Origin: Bermanella sp034112345
GTDB taxonomy: Bacteria; Pseudomonadota; Gammaproteobacteria; Pseudomonadales; Oceanobacteraceae
Direction of reading: 5' to 3'
Assembly: GCA_034112345.1 (NCBI GenBank)
Contig: JAWUVN010000077.1
Location: 1-42,457, forward strand
DNA: 42,457 nucleotides
The notes below the pieces were generated by a model, which was given only the letters and a program-made list of their open reading frames with translations, was not told the DNA's origin and did no database searches. Made by a program: the position numbers and the translations under genes. Positions 1 to 8,330 of this stretch are shown here, one piece after another. Every line of letters begins with the position of its first letter. Within the stretch, counting starts at the first letter, position 1.

Positions 1-104
1 GGCGTGACACGGTAAGCGATGCACAGCATACGGTGGCTGCCATTAAAGAGGTGATTCAATTAACAGAATCTCTGCAAGAGAAAATGGAAAGATTTCAGGT
101 TTAG
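1..104 (+). CDS. methyl-accepting chemotaxis protein, C-terminal end (partial)
   Basis: This is an open frame entering from the left edge and ending at TAG 102-104; only about 33 residues are visible. They are helical, ending TESLQEKMERFQV. A run of hydrophobic heptads closing on a short 'L..k...F.v' tail is typical of the end of the cytoplasmic signalling coiled coil of chemoreceptors. There is no CheR-tethering pentapeptide at the end. A hairpin terminator follows 17 bases later. The family call rests on a short tail, so it is probable rather than certain. Confidence 0.55.
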   Translation, partial: RDTVSDAQHTVAAIKEVIQLTESLQEKMERFQV

Positions 105-120
105 TTATGTAGCGCATAAA

Positions 121-161
121 CCCATAAAAAATCCGAGCATATTGCTCGGCTTTTTTATGGG
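121..161. terminator. bidirectional Rho-independent terminator
   Basis: The core stem CCGAGCA (133-139) / TGCTCGG (143-149) has a 3-base loop. It is flanked by CCCATAAAAAA on the left and TTTTTTATGGG on the right, so it carries a T run in both directions. It sits between the plus-strand chemoreceptor tail and the minus-strand lipoprotein gene, so it can end both. Confidence 0.85.
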
Positions 162-170
162 TTTTAGATA

Positions 171-1454
171 TTATTGATCAATAAATGTAATTGCTCTAGT
201 AGTTAACGATGGGTTGACTACAGATGCCGAAATACTTGCATTAGTCGTTGTATCAATACGACCAACTTCAAAGTCTCTTGTAACAACTAAAGTGTCGCCA
301 GATCCGGATGTTTCCTGTGGAAGGCTATACCATAAGTCATCATTATAAGCCGATATGGTTTCTATTGTCGTATCTTCAAAATCACTCAAAGCTGTTTTAG
401 TTAAGCCATTAATTTCAAATAATGTATTCGACCCTGCTTCACCATAATAACTTGAGTGATTATCAACAGCGTATATTTTTCCATCGCTGGTTGAGGTAAC
501 AGATTGGTAACAAGTTGTACTATCAATAGTGGTTGATGATAAGGAGTCTAGGTTAACTTTCTCAAGGCCTGTTTCACCTGTCTCACAACCGGAAGCGCTA
601 TTATAAATAAAGCTTCCTAGGTAAATGTCATCCCCAGATTGTGTGTTACTTTGTGGGTTTTTTAAGTTTAGCTCTATCCCTTTTAACTCTGTGTCGGCAT
701 CATTATTATTCGTATCAACTTCTTCCCAGGTATTCAGGTTAAATATAGACATATAAGCAGAATTAACTGCAGCATAGCCATTTAAACGCTGCATCGTGAT
801 GGCAACATAATTCTCATTAACATGAACACTTAACATATTGGGAGAATAGGTAGTAACAGTGCCCTCTGAGTCTGTGCTGCTTGTTGAATAGTGAGAAAGG
901 TCTATCTCACATAATTTAAAATCACTCTCTTGCTGAGCATCTAAATTAACTAACCAAGCTTCATCTTTTCCATATCTCGCAATAACAGCAGTAGAGTCAT
1001 TAATGAAACCAATATCATAAGGATTAGCGGTTTCAGCGATACCAGTATCTCTCAGGCTATATCCAAGGTCGTTATCCGTTTGGAATAAACCACTATCGCT
1101 ATCGATTGCAGTTTTATAAAATTTTTGAATAGTGTCTATGTTGAACCGACCTAGTTGATAAAGGTTATCTTCTCTACCTATATAGGCATAGTCTGAATCG
1201 GCGGTCGAAAGGACATCCGAACTGGAGATAGAATTGTTTTGAACAAGTTCTAGTGTATTGCTTGCGTAGTCAGAAACCCTTAATACAGCGGTATATTCAT
1301 TTGATATTTCTGCAGATGAATATACGACAGCATGGTCAGATGTACATGGTACATCTCCAATGGTGACTTTTTGAGGTGAAGTAGTTTCCTCTTCTAAGCA
1401 ACCAGCTAGGAGAGTAGCGCTTAATGCCGACGCTACTAAATGTAAATGTTTCAT
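171..1454 (-). CDS. lipoprotein, probable beta-propeller, in B12 uptake operon (BtuG-like by context)
   Basis: This 427-residue protein starts MKHLHLVASALSATLLAGC; the LAGC lipobox predicts a lipid-anchored outer-membrane or surface protein. The start at 1454 is chosen because its ATG overlaps the stop of the upstream TonB receptor (TAATG) and has GGAA 7 bases upstream; a longer TTG start lacks support. The body is rich in beta strands, Ser, Thr and Asp, with repeated units of the type 'ANPYDIGFINDSTAVIARYG' and 'VTSTSDGKIYAVDN', which resemble blades of YncE-like propellers. It is the last gene under a cobalamin riboswitch. Established knowledge: Bacteroides BtuG is a beta-propeller lipoprotein that sits on BtuB and binds B12. 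Inference: this protein captures or hands over corrinoid to the receptor. No sequence identity to BtuG is claimed. Confidence 0.65.
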   Translation of the reverse strand: MKHLHLVASALSATLLAGCLEEETTSPQKVTIGDVPCTSDHAVVYSSAEISNEYTAVLRVSDYASNTLELVQNNSISSSDVLSTADSDYAYIGREDNLYQLGRFNIDTIQKFYKTAIDSDSGLFQTDNDLGYSLRDTGIAETANPYDIGFINDSTAVIARYGKDEAWLVNLDAQQESDFKLCEIDLSHYSTSSTDSEGTVTTYSPNMLSVHVNENYVAITMQRLNGYAAVNSAYMSIFNLNTWEEVDTNNNDADTELKGIELNLKNPQSNTQSGDDIYLGSFIYNSASGCETGETGLEKVNLDSLSSTTIDSTTCYQSVTSTSDGKIYAVDNHSSYYGEAGSNTLFEINGLTKTALSDFEDTTIETISAYNDDLWYSLPQETSGSGDTLVVTRDFEVGRIDTTTNASISASVVNPSLTTRAITFIDQ

Positions 1455-3433
1455 TAAATATTCCAATTATGTTTGAATGTTAGGTAAAAAGTTCGCCCAG
1501 ATACAGGGGTATAAAGATAGGTTCGAGTTTTATTGTTTGTTAAGTTGTAAGCGCTAAAGCCAAATGTTGAATCTTTTAATTTGTAGCTAAAAAAAGTATT
1601 CACAACAGATTTGTTGTCTCTTTCTATATAATTCAATGTGTCGTAATACCCGCCCTGTTCATATGACCATTGAAATGTTGCAGAGTATGATAAGTAAGAG
1701 GCGCGTAAGGATTGGTCTAAAAACCAGGTTCTGTGATCATTTAATTCGTTACCAATATAACTTGATGTAGTATGTTCAGTTATTTTACTTTTTTGGTAAT
1801 TAATATTTGCTGAGTATTTAATTGCTCGAGATAAATTGTAGTCGGCTGATAATTCAGCGCCTATGTATTGAACCTTACCAATGTTGTCGTATTTTAATAT
1901 TCCTCTGCTGTCTTGTTGTGCTGTAATATTATTTTTTACATTTCTGAGGTAAGCTGCACTTTTTATTTCTATATTTAAATTATGATAATTGAAACCAATT
2001 TCTATGCTTTCAGATTCTTCTGCTTTTAAATTTGGATTGCCAACTGATGAGCCTTTATCACCAAATAATTCTGAAGTACTCGCCGGTCTATATTGGCGGT
2101 TGAAGCTAGCAGACAGGTCTGTGCCAGGATGAATGTCTATTTTTATTCCTGAATGAGAGCTCCAAAATTGATTGTTATTAGAGGTACTTTCTTCACTGAA
2201 AGGGTCATCTTTTGTCGAGATATAAACCACTTGGTTATTCCACGTTAGTATTTTTGACAAACTCCATTCTAGCCTAGAGCCTGTATTGAATTGCTGTCGT
2301 GTATATTCTCGATCACAGTTTCCGTTAATGTAGCATGAGTCTGTATTTGAATTATTATCATTTAGATATTCAACATCAATTGTTTCAGTTTGATATTGTT
2401 GGTTGATAATTAAAGTGGCAGATGAAAGCGGGAGAGTGTAATTAACATTCCATTTATTGAAGTCAGTTATATATTGATTGTATTGTGAACCTAATCCAAT
2501 CGAGCTCCCCCTGTCGTCATAAAGCTCTAGTGTATTGGATTGAGAGTATTGAGACCTTATTGTTGATTTGTTATTTAATGTATATGTGTGTATCGCTTGC
2601 AATGCGTTTTTTTCATTTTTTATATTTGCAGTGTTTTCATTAGTGTTAATTTCGCCTGCTAGCTCTCGATTAGACTGTGATTTTTTAAATTTTAGCTCGA
2701 GTGATTGTGCTGTAGATATTTGATATTTTGTATTTAGGAACTGTTGCTTAAGGGATGTTGCATTATTATATCTAGATTCATATTGTGGCGAGCTTGGCGA
2801 ACTAACAGGTTGTAGTTCTTTATAGATAAAATCATTTTCAGCGTCATTATTTTCTAAACCAAAAGATAAGAGCCATTTTTTATAGCTAAGAGATTGGTTT
2901 AAAGATGTTTGTGTTACACCATAGGTGCCAATGGTTTGTTTAAATGCCCCCTGATTATCGTTATTCAAATCGGTTATAACATTGATAGCACCTCCAATTG
3001 CTGTTGGAGATAACTCCATGGGAATGAAGCTTCTATAAACTTCAATTTTGCTTGCACCATTAATTCCAACCAGTCCAATGTCTGCCGAGCTACCGTTTAA
3101 GTCATTAACTGGAATACTATTTTCAAATACCAATACTTGCTGGCCTTGAGAACCGCGAATGTTAGGGGTTGCATACTGACCTACACCTGAAACAGATAGG
3201 ATATCTATGCCTGCTTGTTGGCTTAGAATGTTTTTAATTTCAACGAAATATTCTTTGTATGGTGCAAGCTCAATGGTGTCATGAGCGCCTATGAAATTGT
3301 ATGTCGAAAAGGTATTCACTGCCTGAGAGCGGACATTAACTTTATCTAATTCTAGCTCTTCGGACACAGTAAATCCGCTTAATAAAATTAAGCCACATAA
3401 ATATATGCCATGTTTAAAATTCGAAAAGGTCAA
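1454..3433 (-). CDS. btuB: TonB-dependent receptor, BtuB-like cobalamin transporter
   Basis: This outer-membrane receptor of about 659-684 residues is for TonB-driven uptake. After a signal sequence (KHGIYLCGLILLSGFTVS) comes a plug domain with 'ATPNIRGSQGQQVLVFENS', 'INGASKIEVYRSF' and 'SPTAIGGAINVIT', then a long alternating-strand barrel ending in aromatic 'GRTFYLTFKHNWNI'. The B12 assignment comes from the cobalamin riboswitch directly upstream and from a coupled lipoprotein gene downstream. The start is uncertain: there is no in-frame ATG near the 5' end. A TTG at 3433 gives a normal signal peptide and is used here; a TTG at 3508 would add 25 residues and lie only 23 bases from the riboswitch core. 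Neither has a clear Shine-Dalgarno site. Other corrinoids or metal chelates are possible substrates. Confidence 0.85.
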   Translation of the reverse strand: MTFSNFKHGIYLCGLILLSGFTVSEELELDKVNVRSQAVNTFSTYNFIGAHDTIELAPYKEYFVEIKNILSQQAGIDILSVSGVGQYATPNIRGSQGQQVLVFENSIPVNDLNGSSADIGLVGINGASKIEVYRSFIPMELSPTAIGGAINVITDLNNDNQGAFKQTIGTYGVTQTSLNQSLSYKKWLLSFGLENNDAENDFIYKELQPVSSPSSPQYESRYNNATSLKQQFLNTKYQISTAQSLELKFKKSQSNRELAGEINTNENTANIKNEKNALQAIHTYTLNNKSTIRSQYSQSNTLELYDDRGSSIGLGSQYNQYITDFNKWNVNYTLPLSSATLIINQQYQTETIDVEYLNDNNSNTDSCYINGNCDREYTRQQFNTGSRLEWSLSKILTWNNQVVYISTKDDPFSEESTSNNNQFWSSHSGIKIDIHPGTDLSASFNRQYRPASTSELFGDKGSSVGNPNLKAEESESIEIGFNYHNLNIEIKSAAYLRNVKNNITAQQDSRGILKYDNIGKVQYIGAELSADYNLSRAIKYSANINYQKSKITEHTTSSYIGNELNDHRTWFLDQSLRASYLSYSATFQWSYEQGGYYDTLNYIERDNKSVVNTFFSYKLKDSTFGFSAYNLTNNKTRTYLYTPVSGRTFYLTFKHNWNI

Positions 3434-3467
3434 GAGTCTAGCCCAATGCTTAGGCGTGACAAAGTGT

Positions 3468-3485
3468 AAGCCTATAGAAAGGCTT
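3468..3485 (-). other. hairpin between riboswitch and receptor signal peptide
   Basis: AGGCTT/AAGCCT form a 6-bp stem with a 6-base loop just downstream of the cobalamin aptamer on the coding strand. It could be part of the expression platform that links ligand binding to translation or termination. There is no T run after it, so termination is unlikely. Its role is inferred from position only. Confidence 0.3.
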
Positions 3486-3530
3486 TTCCACTTAGTCGCC
3501 CACCGCAACTACAGTTAATAAATATATCTA

Positions 3531-3732
3531 GGCCGGTATCCGGGCTTACAACTTAAATCAATCAATTGATTTGCGGCTTGAACGCCTTCCCAAATACGTG
3601 AGTATTCAGTGGCTGGGTGTCAAACCTGAGTTGCTTACCGTTGCGGGGGCAGCACTGGAATAGTCAGCTTTTATGCTTTCTTTCACCAGTTTCCCGTTTA
3701 ACTCTGACCTAAGATGACAGTCAGAGCACCTA
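3531..3732 (-). promoter_or_regulatory. cobalamin (B12) riboswitch
   Basis: On the minus strand, the region contains in order the conserved pieces of the AdoCbl-class aptamer: GGTGCTCTGAC, TTAAACGGGAA, a GGTGAAA element, the B12 box 'CAGTGCTGCCCCCGCAACGG', GCCACTG, GGGAAGGCG, and the closing AAGCCCGGATACCGGCC. This set and order are specific to the family. Binding of adenosylcobalamin normally switches off the downstream uptake genes. The receptor gene begins 23 to 98 bases after the aptamer. Confidence 0.95.
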
Positions 3733-3744
3733 AAAACGGCCTGC

Positions 3745-3773
3745 ATAGTACGAAAGCTTCAATTAAAGGTCAA
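3745..3773 (-). promoter_or_regulatory. sigma-70-type promoter of the B12 operon
   Basis: On the minus strand, TTGACC (3773-3768) and TACTAT (3750-3745) are separated by exactly 17 bases. Transcription would start around 3738, just before the first conserved riboswitch element. Match: 5/6 and 4/6 to consensus. Confidence 0.55.
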
Positions 3774-3789
3774 TCAAAGTTCATTCATG

Positions 3790-5751
3790 TTACTGATGAA
3801 TAGATTTGTTGATGGGAAGCGTGATGGTAAAGCGAGTACCAGCGCCTAGCGTGCTGTCTACGCGCATTTGACCTGCATGGTGGTTGGTAATTATGAAGAA
3901 GGAAACCGATAGGCCTAAGCCTGTACCCATGCCTACATCTTTGGTTGTGAAAAATGGCTCGAATATATGTTTAGCCGTTTCTTCATCCATTCCTGGGCCA
4001 TTATCTTCAATAATGATTTCAGCGAAGTGGTCTTTTGCTCGAGTGTATATTTGGATCTGGCTATACCAATCCATATCAAATTCTTTTTGCGCTTTATATT
4101 CAACCAGCGCTTGGGAGGCATTTTTTAGTAGGTTTAGTATAACTTGTTCTATCTCTGAAGAAATACAAGGTACATCAGGCATGGTGTAATCAAAATCTTT
4201 TACTAAATCAATGCTTTTAAAGTCGTACCCGCTGCTTAAGTCGTATTCATTCTTTGCGATATTGATTGAGCGTTCAATAATGTGATGTAAATTTTGAGGC
4301 TGTAAGTCTTTATCGCTTTGGCGACTAAATTGAAGCATGTTTTTGACTATGGTTGCGGCACGCTCGCCTGCTTGCGATATATTATCTAAAAAGTTAAATA
4401 TTTCTCGTTCTTCCATATACTCACAAATAGTTTCCATATCTGTGTCGATGGCTTTTGCAGTATCTGAATTTCTTTGTAAGTCTGGATTTAGGCGACGTTT
4501 GATATTTTGTACAGTTTGAACCACGGCCCCTAAGGGGTTATTTATTTCGTGGGCCATGCCAGCTGCTAATCCACCAAGAGATAGCATTTTTTCAGACTGG
4601 ATCATCATGTCTTCCATTTGAGTTCGCTGGGTCACATCATCTATTCGTATAACCGCACCAGATCGAGTGGTATCAAGTAATGGGTATACAGTCATATCGA
4701 CAACGCTATTTTTATCGCCGTTGTTATATTGGATGCGCTCAACTTTGTTTGTTAAATGCTTTTCTAGAGAGTCTGTAATCAAATTTAAATAAGGGAATAA
4801 AAATCCGCAGGATTCTTCTAGTGGCTGATAAATTGCATCGTTACGATCGATTTGTGTAACGATTGTTGCTCCCTTATTCCATTGAGTGACTTTTAATTCG
4901 TGGTCAATGGCAATGATAGCACTTGGCATTGAATCGATAATATTGTTTAGGTAGTGCTGAAAATCAGTGAGTTTTTGTTCAACCCTTGACCTTACTTTTA
5001 CTTCAAACTCAAGACGCTCATTTGATTCATGCATTTTGGTCGATAATTCAATAGCCCTGAGTCTGGCTTGTTCGGCTTTATCTCGCTCTTGCCTTAAAAT
5101 GTAATCGTCTTGCTCAATACGGTTTAACATGAAGTTAAAGTTTTCAGCTAATGTTCCAATTTCATCAGAGTAAAATCGTTTTGCTCTTAATGAGTAATTC
5201 TGTTCCATAGCAATTTCATTGGTGGTGTCAGTAAGTGAAAAAATAGGACGAATAATAAGTCGGGTTATGAAATAAAGTACTAAATATATTAATATTAAAC
5301 CAAAGCAAAACGCGAAAAAGTTAAGCGTAATTAGTTCAAGAATAAACGTATTTTCAAGGTTTGTTTTCATTTTAATCATTAAAATGAAATTATTTCCGGG
5401 AATGATTGTGAAATCTGAATAGGGGTTGTCAGTACTGATTTCCTTTAAATTAGGAGGGAAGGTATGCGCTTGAGTATCTAGATTTTTTCCATCAGGAGAG
5501 TAGATCGCTAGGTCAATAATGGTGAATTTATTCTGCTCGGTATTTAAATATGTAATCCAGTCTTGGCTTTTTTCTAAATAAGGAGAATTAAAGATCAAGG
5601 CGTTTAACGATGAAATGTGTTTTTGCACAGGGTTGTTGGTCGCAACCCATAGATTACTGAATGTATTGGTTACATAAACAATAGAAACCGCAATGGCAAG
5701 CAGTACGAAAACCTTTTGTTTAACTTTAAGTTGGCGGAAAAACTGACGCAT
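3790..5751 (-). CDS. membrane sensor histidine kinase (HAMP-PAS-HisKA-HATPase)
   Basis: This 653-residue kinase sits in the inner membrane. TM1 is about residues 13-35; a short periplasmic sensor follows to about 137; TM2 is 138-163; HAMP runs to about 216, then a coiled coil, a PAS domain at about 265-385, HisKA with the phospho-acceptor H401 in 'GMAHEINNPLG', and an ATPase domain with N box 'LLKNASQAL', G1 'EDNGPGMDEE', F box 'FEPFFTTK' and G2 'GTGLGLS'. The H-box type HEINNPLG is shared by NtrB/DctB-like kinases. No response regulator gene is adjacent, so its partner is elsewhere. It starts at ATG 5751 and lies 65 bases after panE on the same strand. The stimulus is unknown. Confidence 0.9.
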   Translation of the reverse strand: MRQFFRQLKVKQKVFVLLAIAVSIVYVTNTFSNLWVATNNPVQKHISSLNALIFNSPYLEKSQDWITYLNTEQNKFTIIDLAIYSPDGKNLDTQAHTFPPNLKEISTDNPYSDFTIIPGNNFILMIKMKTNLENTFILELITLNFFAFCFGLILIYLVLYFITRLIIRPIFSLTDTTNEIAMEQNYSLRAKRFYSDEIGTLAENFNFMLNRIEQDDYILRQERDKAEQARLRAIELSTKMHESNERLEFEVKVRSRVEQKLTDFQHYLNNIIDSMPSAIIAIDHELKVTQWNKGATIVTQIDRNDAIYQPLEESCGFLFPYLNLITDSLEKHLTNKVERIQYNNGDKNSVVDMTVYPLLDTTRSGAVIRIDDVTQRTQMEDMMIQSEKMLSLGGLAAGMAHEINNPLGAVVQTVQNIKRRLNPDLQRNSDTAKAIDTDMETICEYMEEREIFNFLDNISQAGERAATIVKNMLQFSRQSDKDLQPQNLHHIIERSINIAKNEYDLSSGYDFKSIDLVKDFDYTMPDVPCISSEIEQVILNLLKNASQALVEYKAQKEFDMDWYSQIQIYTRAKDHFAEIIIEDNGPGMDEETAKHIFEPFFTTKDVGMGTGLGLSVSFFIITNHHAGQMRVDSTLGAGTRFTITLPINKSIHQ

Positions 5752-5816
5752 AATAGATGTTTGTATGATTATTTTTGTGCCATCAGACTACATTAGAACA
5801 GGCAGTGGGCCAATAG

Positions 5817-6689
5817 CTAGCTGGAGATTTGGTTATAGGTTGACTTGTTGGTTGGACAGTTTATGCCTAACTCATCGCATTGTTGAATCACATAGCCAGT
5901 AATAAACTCGATTTCTGTTTGTCTATTATTATGAGCATCTTGATACATTGAGCTGTAATTATTGGCAGTAGACTGACAGATTGTCTCAGCTAGGGAGAGC
6001 GTAGGGGTGAGCGATAAGCCTAGAGTTTCACATAGGTTATCTAATTCAGCGCACACATCTTTCATGTGCTGAAAGGCAATGGGGTTTGTTAATAGCTCGC
6101 CATTCTGGCAATGGTATATAACGGTCAAAGGATTGATTGCACAATTGATAACCAGTTTACGCCATAACACGGGGTGGATATCTTTATGCCAGTGATAAAC
6201 CGTTTTCGGTAACCAGCTACTGAGTTTTTTTTGGTTTGCAGTATCCGTAAGTGCACCTATGTGGTTTTCGCCTTGGCCAGCATGAATCAGTATGCCTTCA
6301 GATTTCTTATAAACCCCTTCGGTAGAGCTGCAAGCGTATATGGCCATATGTGGATAAAGATTAGATATGGCTTGTTGAGAGCCCATTCCATTTTGAATTA
6401 GGATAATTTCACAGTTCGATGATAGGTAGGGTTGTACGCTGGCTAATGCATCTTGAGCATCAAATGCTTTGGTGCAAATAATTAATTTTTGAATAGTTTG
6501 CTGATTACTGGCAAAAACAGCAGGTGTAACCTTGCAGGCTTTAGTGTGTATGTTGCCAGGCTGCTTTTCAAAGCTAAAGTGATCGGTAATTTTGTTGCGG
6601 GTGATAAAGTGCAGATTGGCGCTGCCAGTAAAATAACTGGCCCATAGGTAGCCCATGGCTCCGCTGCCAAGGATGTAAATATCTTGCAT
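5817..6689 (-). CDS. panE: 2-dehydropantoate 2-reductase
   Basis: This 290-residue enzyme reduces ketopantoate to pantoate with NADPH in the cytoplasmic pantothenate/CoA pathway. The N-terminal nucleotide fold carries 'ILGSGAMGYLWASYF' (GxGxxG). The C-terminal domain has the catalytic lysine segment 'LWRKLVINCAINPLT' and 'NYSSMYQDAHNNRQTEIEFI', matching the conserved Ser and Glu that bind the substrate in E. coli PanE. The length is normal for the family. Its start codon lies 3 bases after the stop of the upstream transposase-like gene, so the two are probably co-transcribed. Pathway partners panB and panC are not in the window. Confidence 0.9.
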   Translation of the reverse strand: MQDIYILGSGAMGYLWASYFTGSANLHFITRNKITDHFSFEKQPGNIHTKACKVTPAVFASNQQTIQKLIICTKAFDAQDALASVQPYLSSNCEIILIQNGMGSQQAISNLYPHMAIYACSSTEGVYKKSEGILIHAGQGENHIGALTDTANQKKLSSWLPKTVYHWHKDIHPVLWRKLVINCAINPLTVIYHCQNGELLTNPIAFQHMKDVCAELDNLCETLGLSLTPTLSLAETICQSTANNYSSMYQDAHNNRQTEIEFITGYVIQQCDELGINCPTNKSTYNQISS

Positions 6690-6692
6690 GTG

Positions 6693-7634
6693 TTACGCGA
6701 CTTTAGAGTTTGATTGCCAAGAGTTAGCAATATACCTCAAATAGGCGTCTGGATGGTGAAGTTGAATAGAATTAATGTTTAATTCGATTGTCATCTCGTC
6801 TAGTCCAAGTTGCTTGGCCGCTATGTACGTAGGGCCTTTAGCAATCTCGATGAACAGCCAGGCTAATAAAAAATGTGCATCAGGCAAACTGTGGTGCCGA
6901 CGAATGCCCAGTAATGTGAGAGTGTCTAGTTGAGTTGCTTCGCTCAGTGATTCTAGGCAACTTTGCCAAAGCTCAGTATGTTGCTGTTCTGTTCCCTGGA
7001 TTTCACTGCTGGCATACAACGACATGGCTTTTGTTATATAAGCTCGTTCGGCGTAGGCAAAGTAAAAGTCACTGTTACCGTTAGGCAGTATTTTATTGGC
7101 AGAATTGCCTGGCGTCAGCATGTAGTCTTCAAACCGTCGAATACGCTGTCCATTATGGGGGGATAGTGCAGCCAGTGCGCGAGTGGTTTTCACTCCTGTA
7201 CTTTGTGTGCTCATATAGTCGTGATATGAGCTATACAGATACTGATCAGGACGGCTGCATAGCTTGGTTTGTATAGGTATATCGTGCACGTATTTTAATG
7301 CTTTGATTAAATATCGTGGCTGAATTAATACTTGGCGTTTTTTCTCATCGGAGAATAAGTAACCGCTTTCTCCAGTCGTGTCTTGATGCCACTGGTTGTA
7401 TTTCATTAGCCAAGAGTCGACCCAATTGCTGGGGGCTTCTGTGCTATATACAAGTAAGTGAAGGCTGGCAGGCAGCAAGCAATAGCCAATAATTTCGATA
7501 GAGGCCTGTTCTTTGAGAGTCTCTAGTAAAGCATCATAGGCAAAAACCGAGCTAAACATGCTTTGATGAGCATGGCTGGGGATGTACAGGTAGTAGATCT
7601 GATTAGGCAGATCGATATTAATTTTATTATCCAT
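6693..7634 (-). CDS. REP-associated (Y1/HUH) transposase-like protein, degenerate
   Basis: This 313-residue protein has the layout of the IS200-like/REP-associated tyrosine transposases. The second strand carries 'GYCLLPASLHLLVYS' where the family has '(M)PNHVHLLv', and the C-terminal signature 'ALKYVHDIP...YLYSSYHDY' matches the usual 'YIHlNPvrAg...ypwSSyr.Y'. The HUH metal motif has lost its first histidine (position of Ser in PASLH), so single-strand nicking is probably gone. A helical C-terminal extension follows from about residue 165. It has no terminal repeats and no visible REP hairpins beside it, and is packed against panE in an operon-like arrangement. I infer a domesticated or decayed member; a structural DNA-binding role is possible. 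Confidence 0.7.
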   Translation of the reverse strand: MDNKINIDLPNQIYYLYIPSHAHQSMFSSVFAYDALLETLKEQASIEIIGYCLLPASLHLLVYSTEAPSNWVDSWLMKYNQWHQDTTGESGYLFSDEKKRQVLIQPRYLIKALKYVHDIPIQTKLCSRPDQYLYSSYHDYMSTQSTGVKTTRALAALSPHNGQRIRRFEDYMLTPGNSANKILPNGNSDFYFAYAERAYITKAMSLYASSEIQGTEQQHTELWQSCLESLSEATQLDTLTLLGIRRHHSLPDAHFLLAWLFIEIAKGPTYIAAKQLGLDEMTIELNINSIQLHHPDAYLRYIANSWQSNSKVA

Positions 7635-7692
7635 ACTATAAAAGTAGTTCAGACACTTTAATCTGTCATAGAAAATGGCGAAAACGGACTGC

Positions 7693-7720
7693 TTGAGAGT
7701 ATTGTTTATGAATATATAAA
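7693..7720 (+). promoter_or_regulatory. candidate sigma-70-type promoter for yajQ
   Basis: TTGAGA (7693-7698) and TATAAA (7715-7720) are separated by 16 bases, about 80 bases before the yajQ start. Both hexamers match consensus at 5 of 6 positions. The region is AT-rich, so a chance match is possible. Confidence 0.4.
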
Positions 7721-7799
7721 TAAGATATGAAGTTTTTGCGCAGGTGGTTAGAATAGAGCAGTTGAAAATAATTTTAATATTCTAAAGTAGGGGTGAATT

Positions 7800-8285
7800 A
7801 TGCCATCTTTTGATGTGGTTTCTGAAATTGATAAACACGAAGCAACAAACGCGGTAGATCAAGCGAATCGTGAACTTGAAAGACGTTTCGACCTTAAAGG
7901 CGCTAACGCATCGTTTGAGCTAAAAGAGGGCGGTGTAACCTTGACGGCTAATGAAGAGTTTCATATTGATCAAATGAAACCTATGTTAGAAGCCAGTCTA
8001 ATTAAGCGTAAAATTAAACCTTCTTGTGTGGAATACGGTGATCTTCAAGGGGCAGGCAAACAAGTTAAAATGATTGCTACTTTGAAAGAAGGCCTAGATA
8101 AAGACTTAACTCGAATCATGGCAAAAATGGTTAAAGAGAGTAAGAGTAAAGTACAAGCCGCCATTCAAGGTGACAGTATTCGTGTGACCGCTAAAAAGCG
8201 TGATGAGTTACAAGATGTGATGGCGCTATGGCGAGAAAGTGAAGATATTAAACTGCCGCTGCAATTTAAAAACTTTAAAGACTAG
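7800..8285 (+). CDS. yajQ: YajQ-family nucleotide/cyclic-di-GMP-binding protein
   Basis: This 161-residue cytoplasmic protein begins 'MPSFDVVSEIDKHEATNAVD' and contains 'ANRELERRFDLKG' and 'RVTAKKRDELQDVMA', the typical YajQ signature over its full normal length. Family members have two ferredoxin-like folds. Some bind c-di-GMP (Xanthomonas/Pseudomonas work) and others bind nucleotides or nucleic acids; the role here cannot be told from sequence. The start ATG is preceded by AGGGGTG at good spacing. ampG follows 45 bases downstream on the same strand. Confidence 0.93.
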   Translation: MPSFDVVSEIDKHEATNAVDQANRELERRFDLKGANASFELKEGGVTLTANEEFHIDQMKPMLEASLIKRKIKPSCVEYGDLQGAGKQVKMIATLKEGLDKDLTRIMAKMVKESKSKVQAAIQGDSIRVTAKKRDELQDVMALWRESEDIKLPLQFKNFKD

Positions 8286-8330
8286 AACCGCTGCTTATCT
8301 TTATTTAGGCACCCGTATTTAAGAGCCCCA

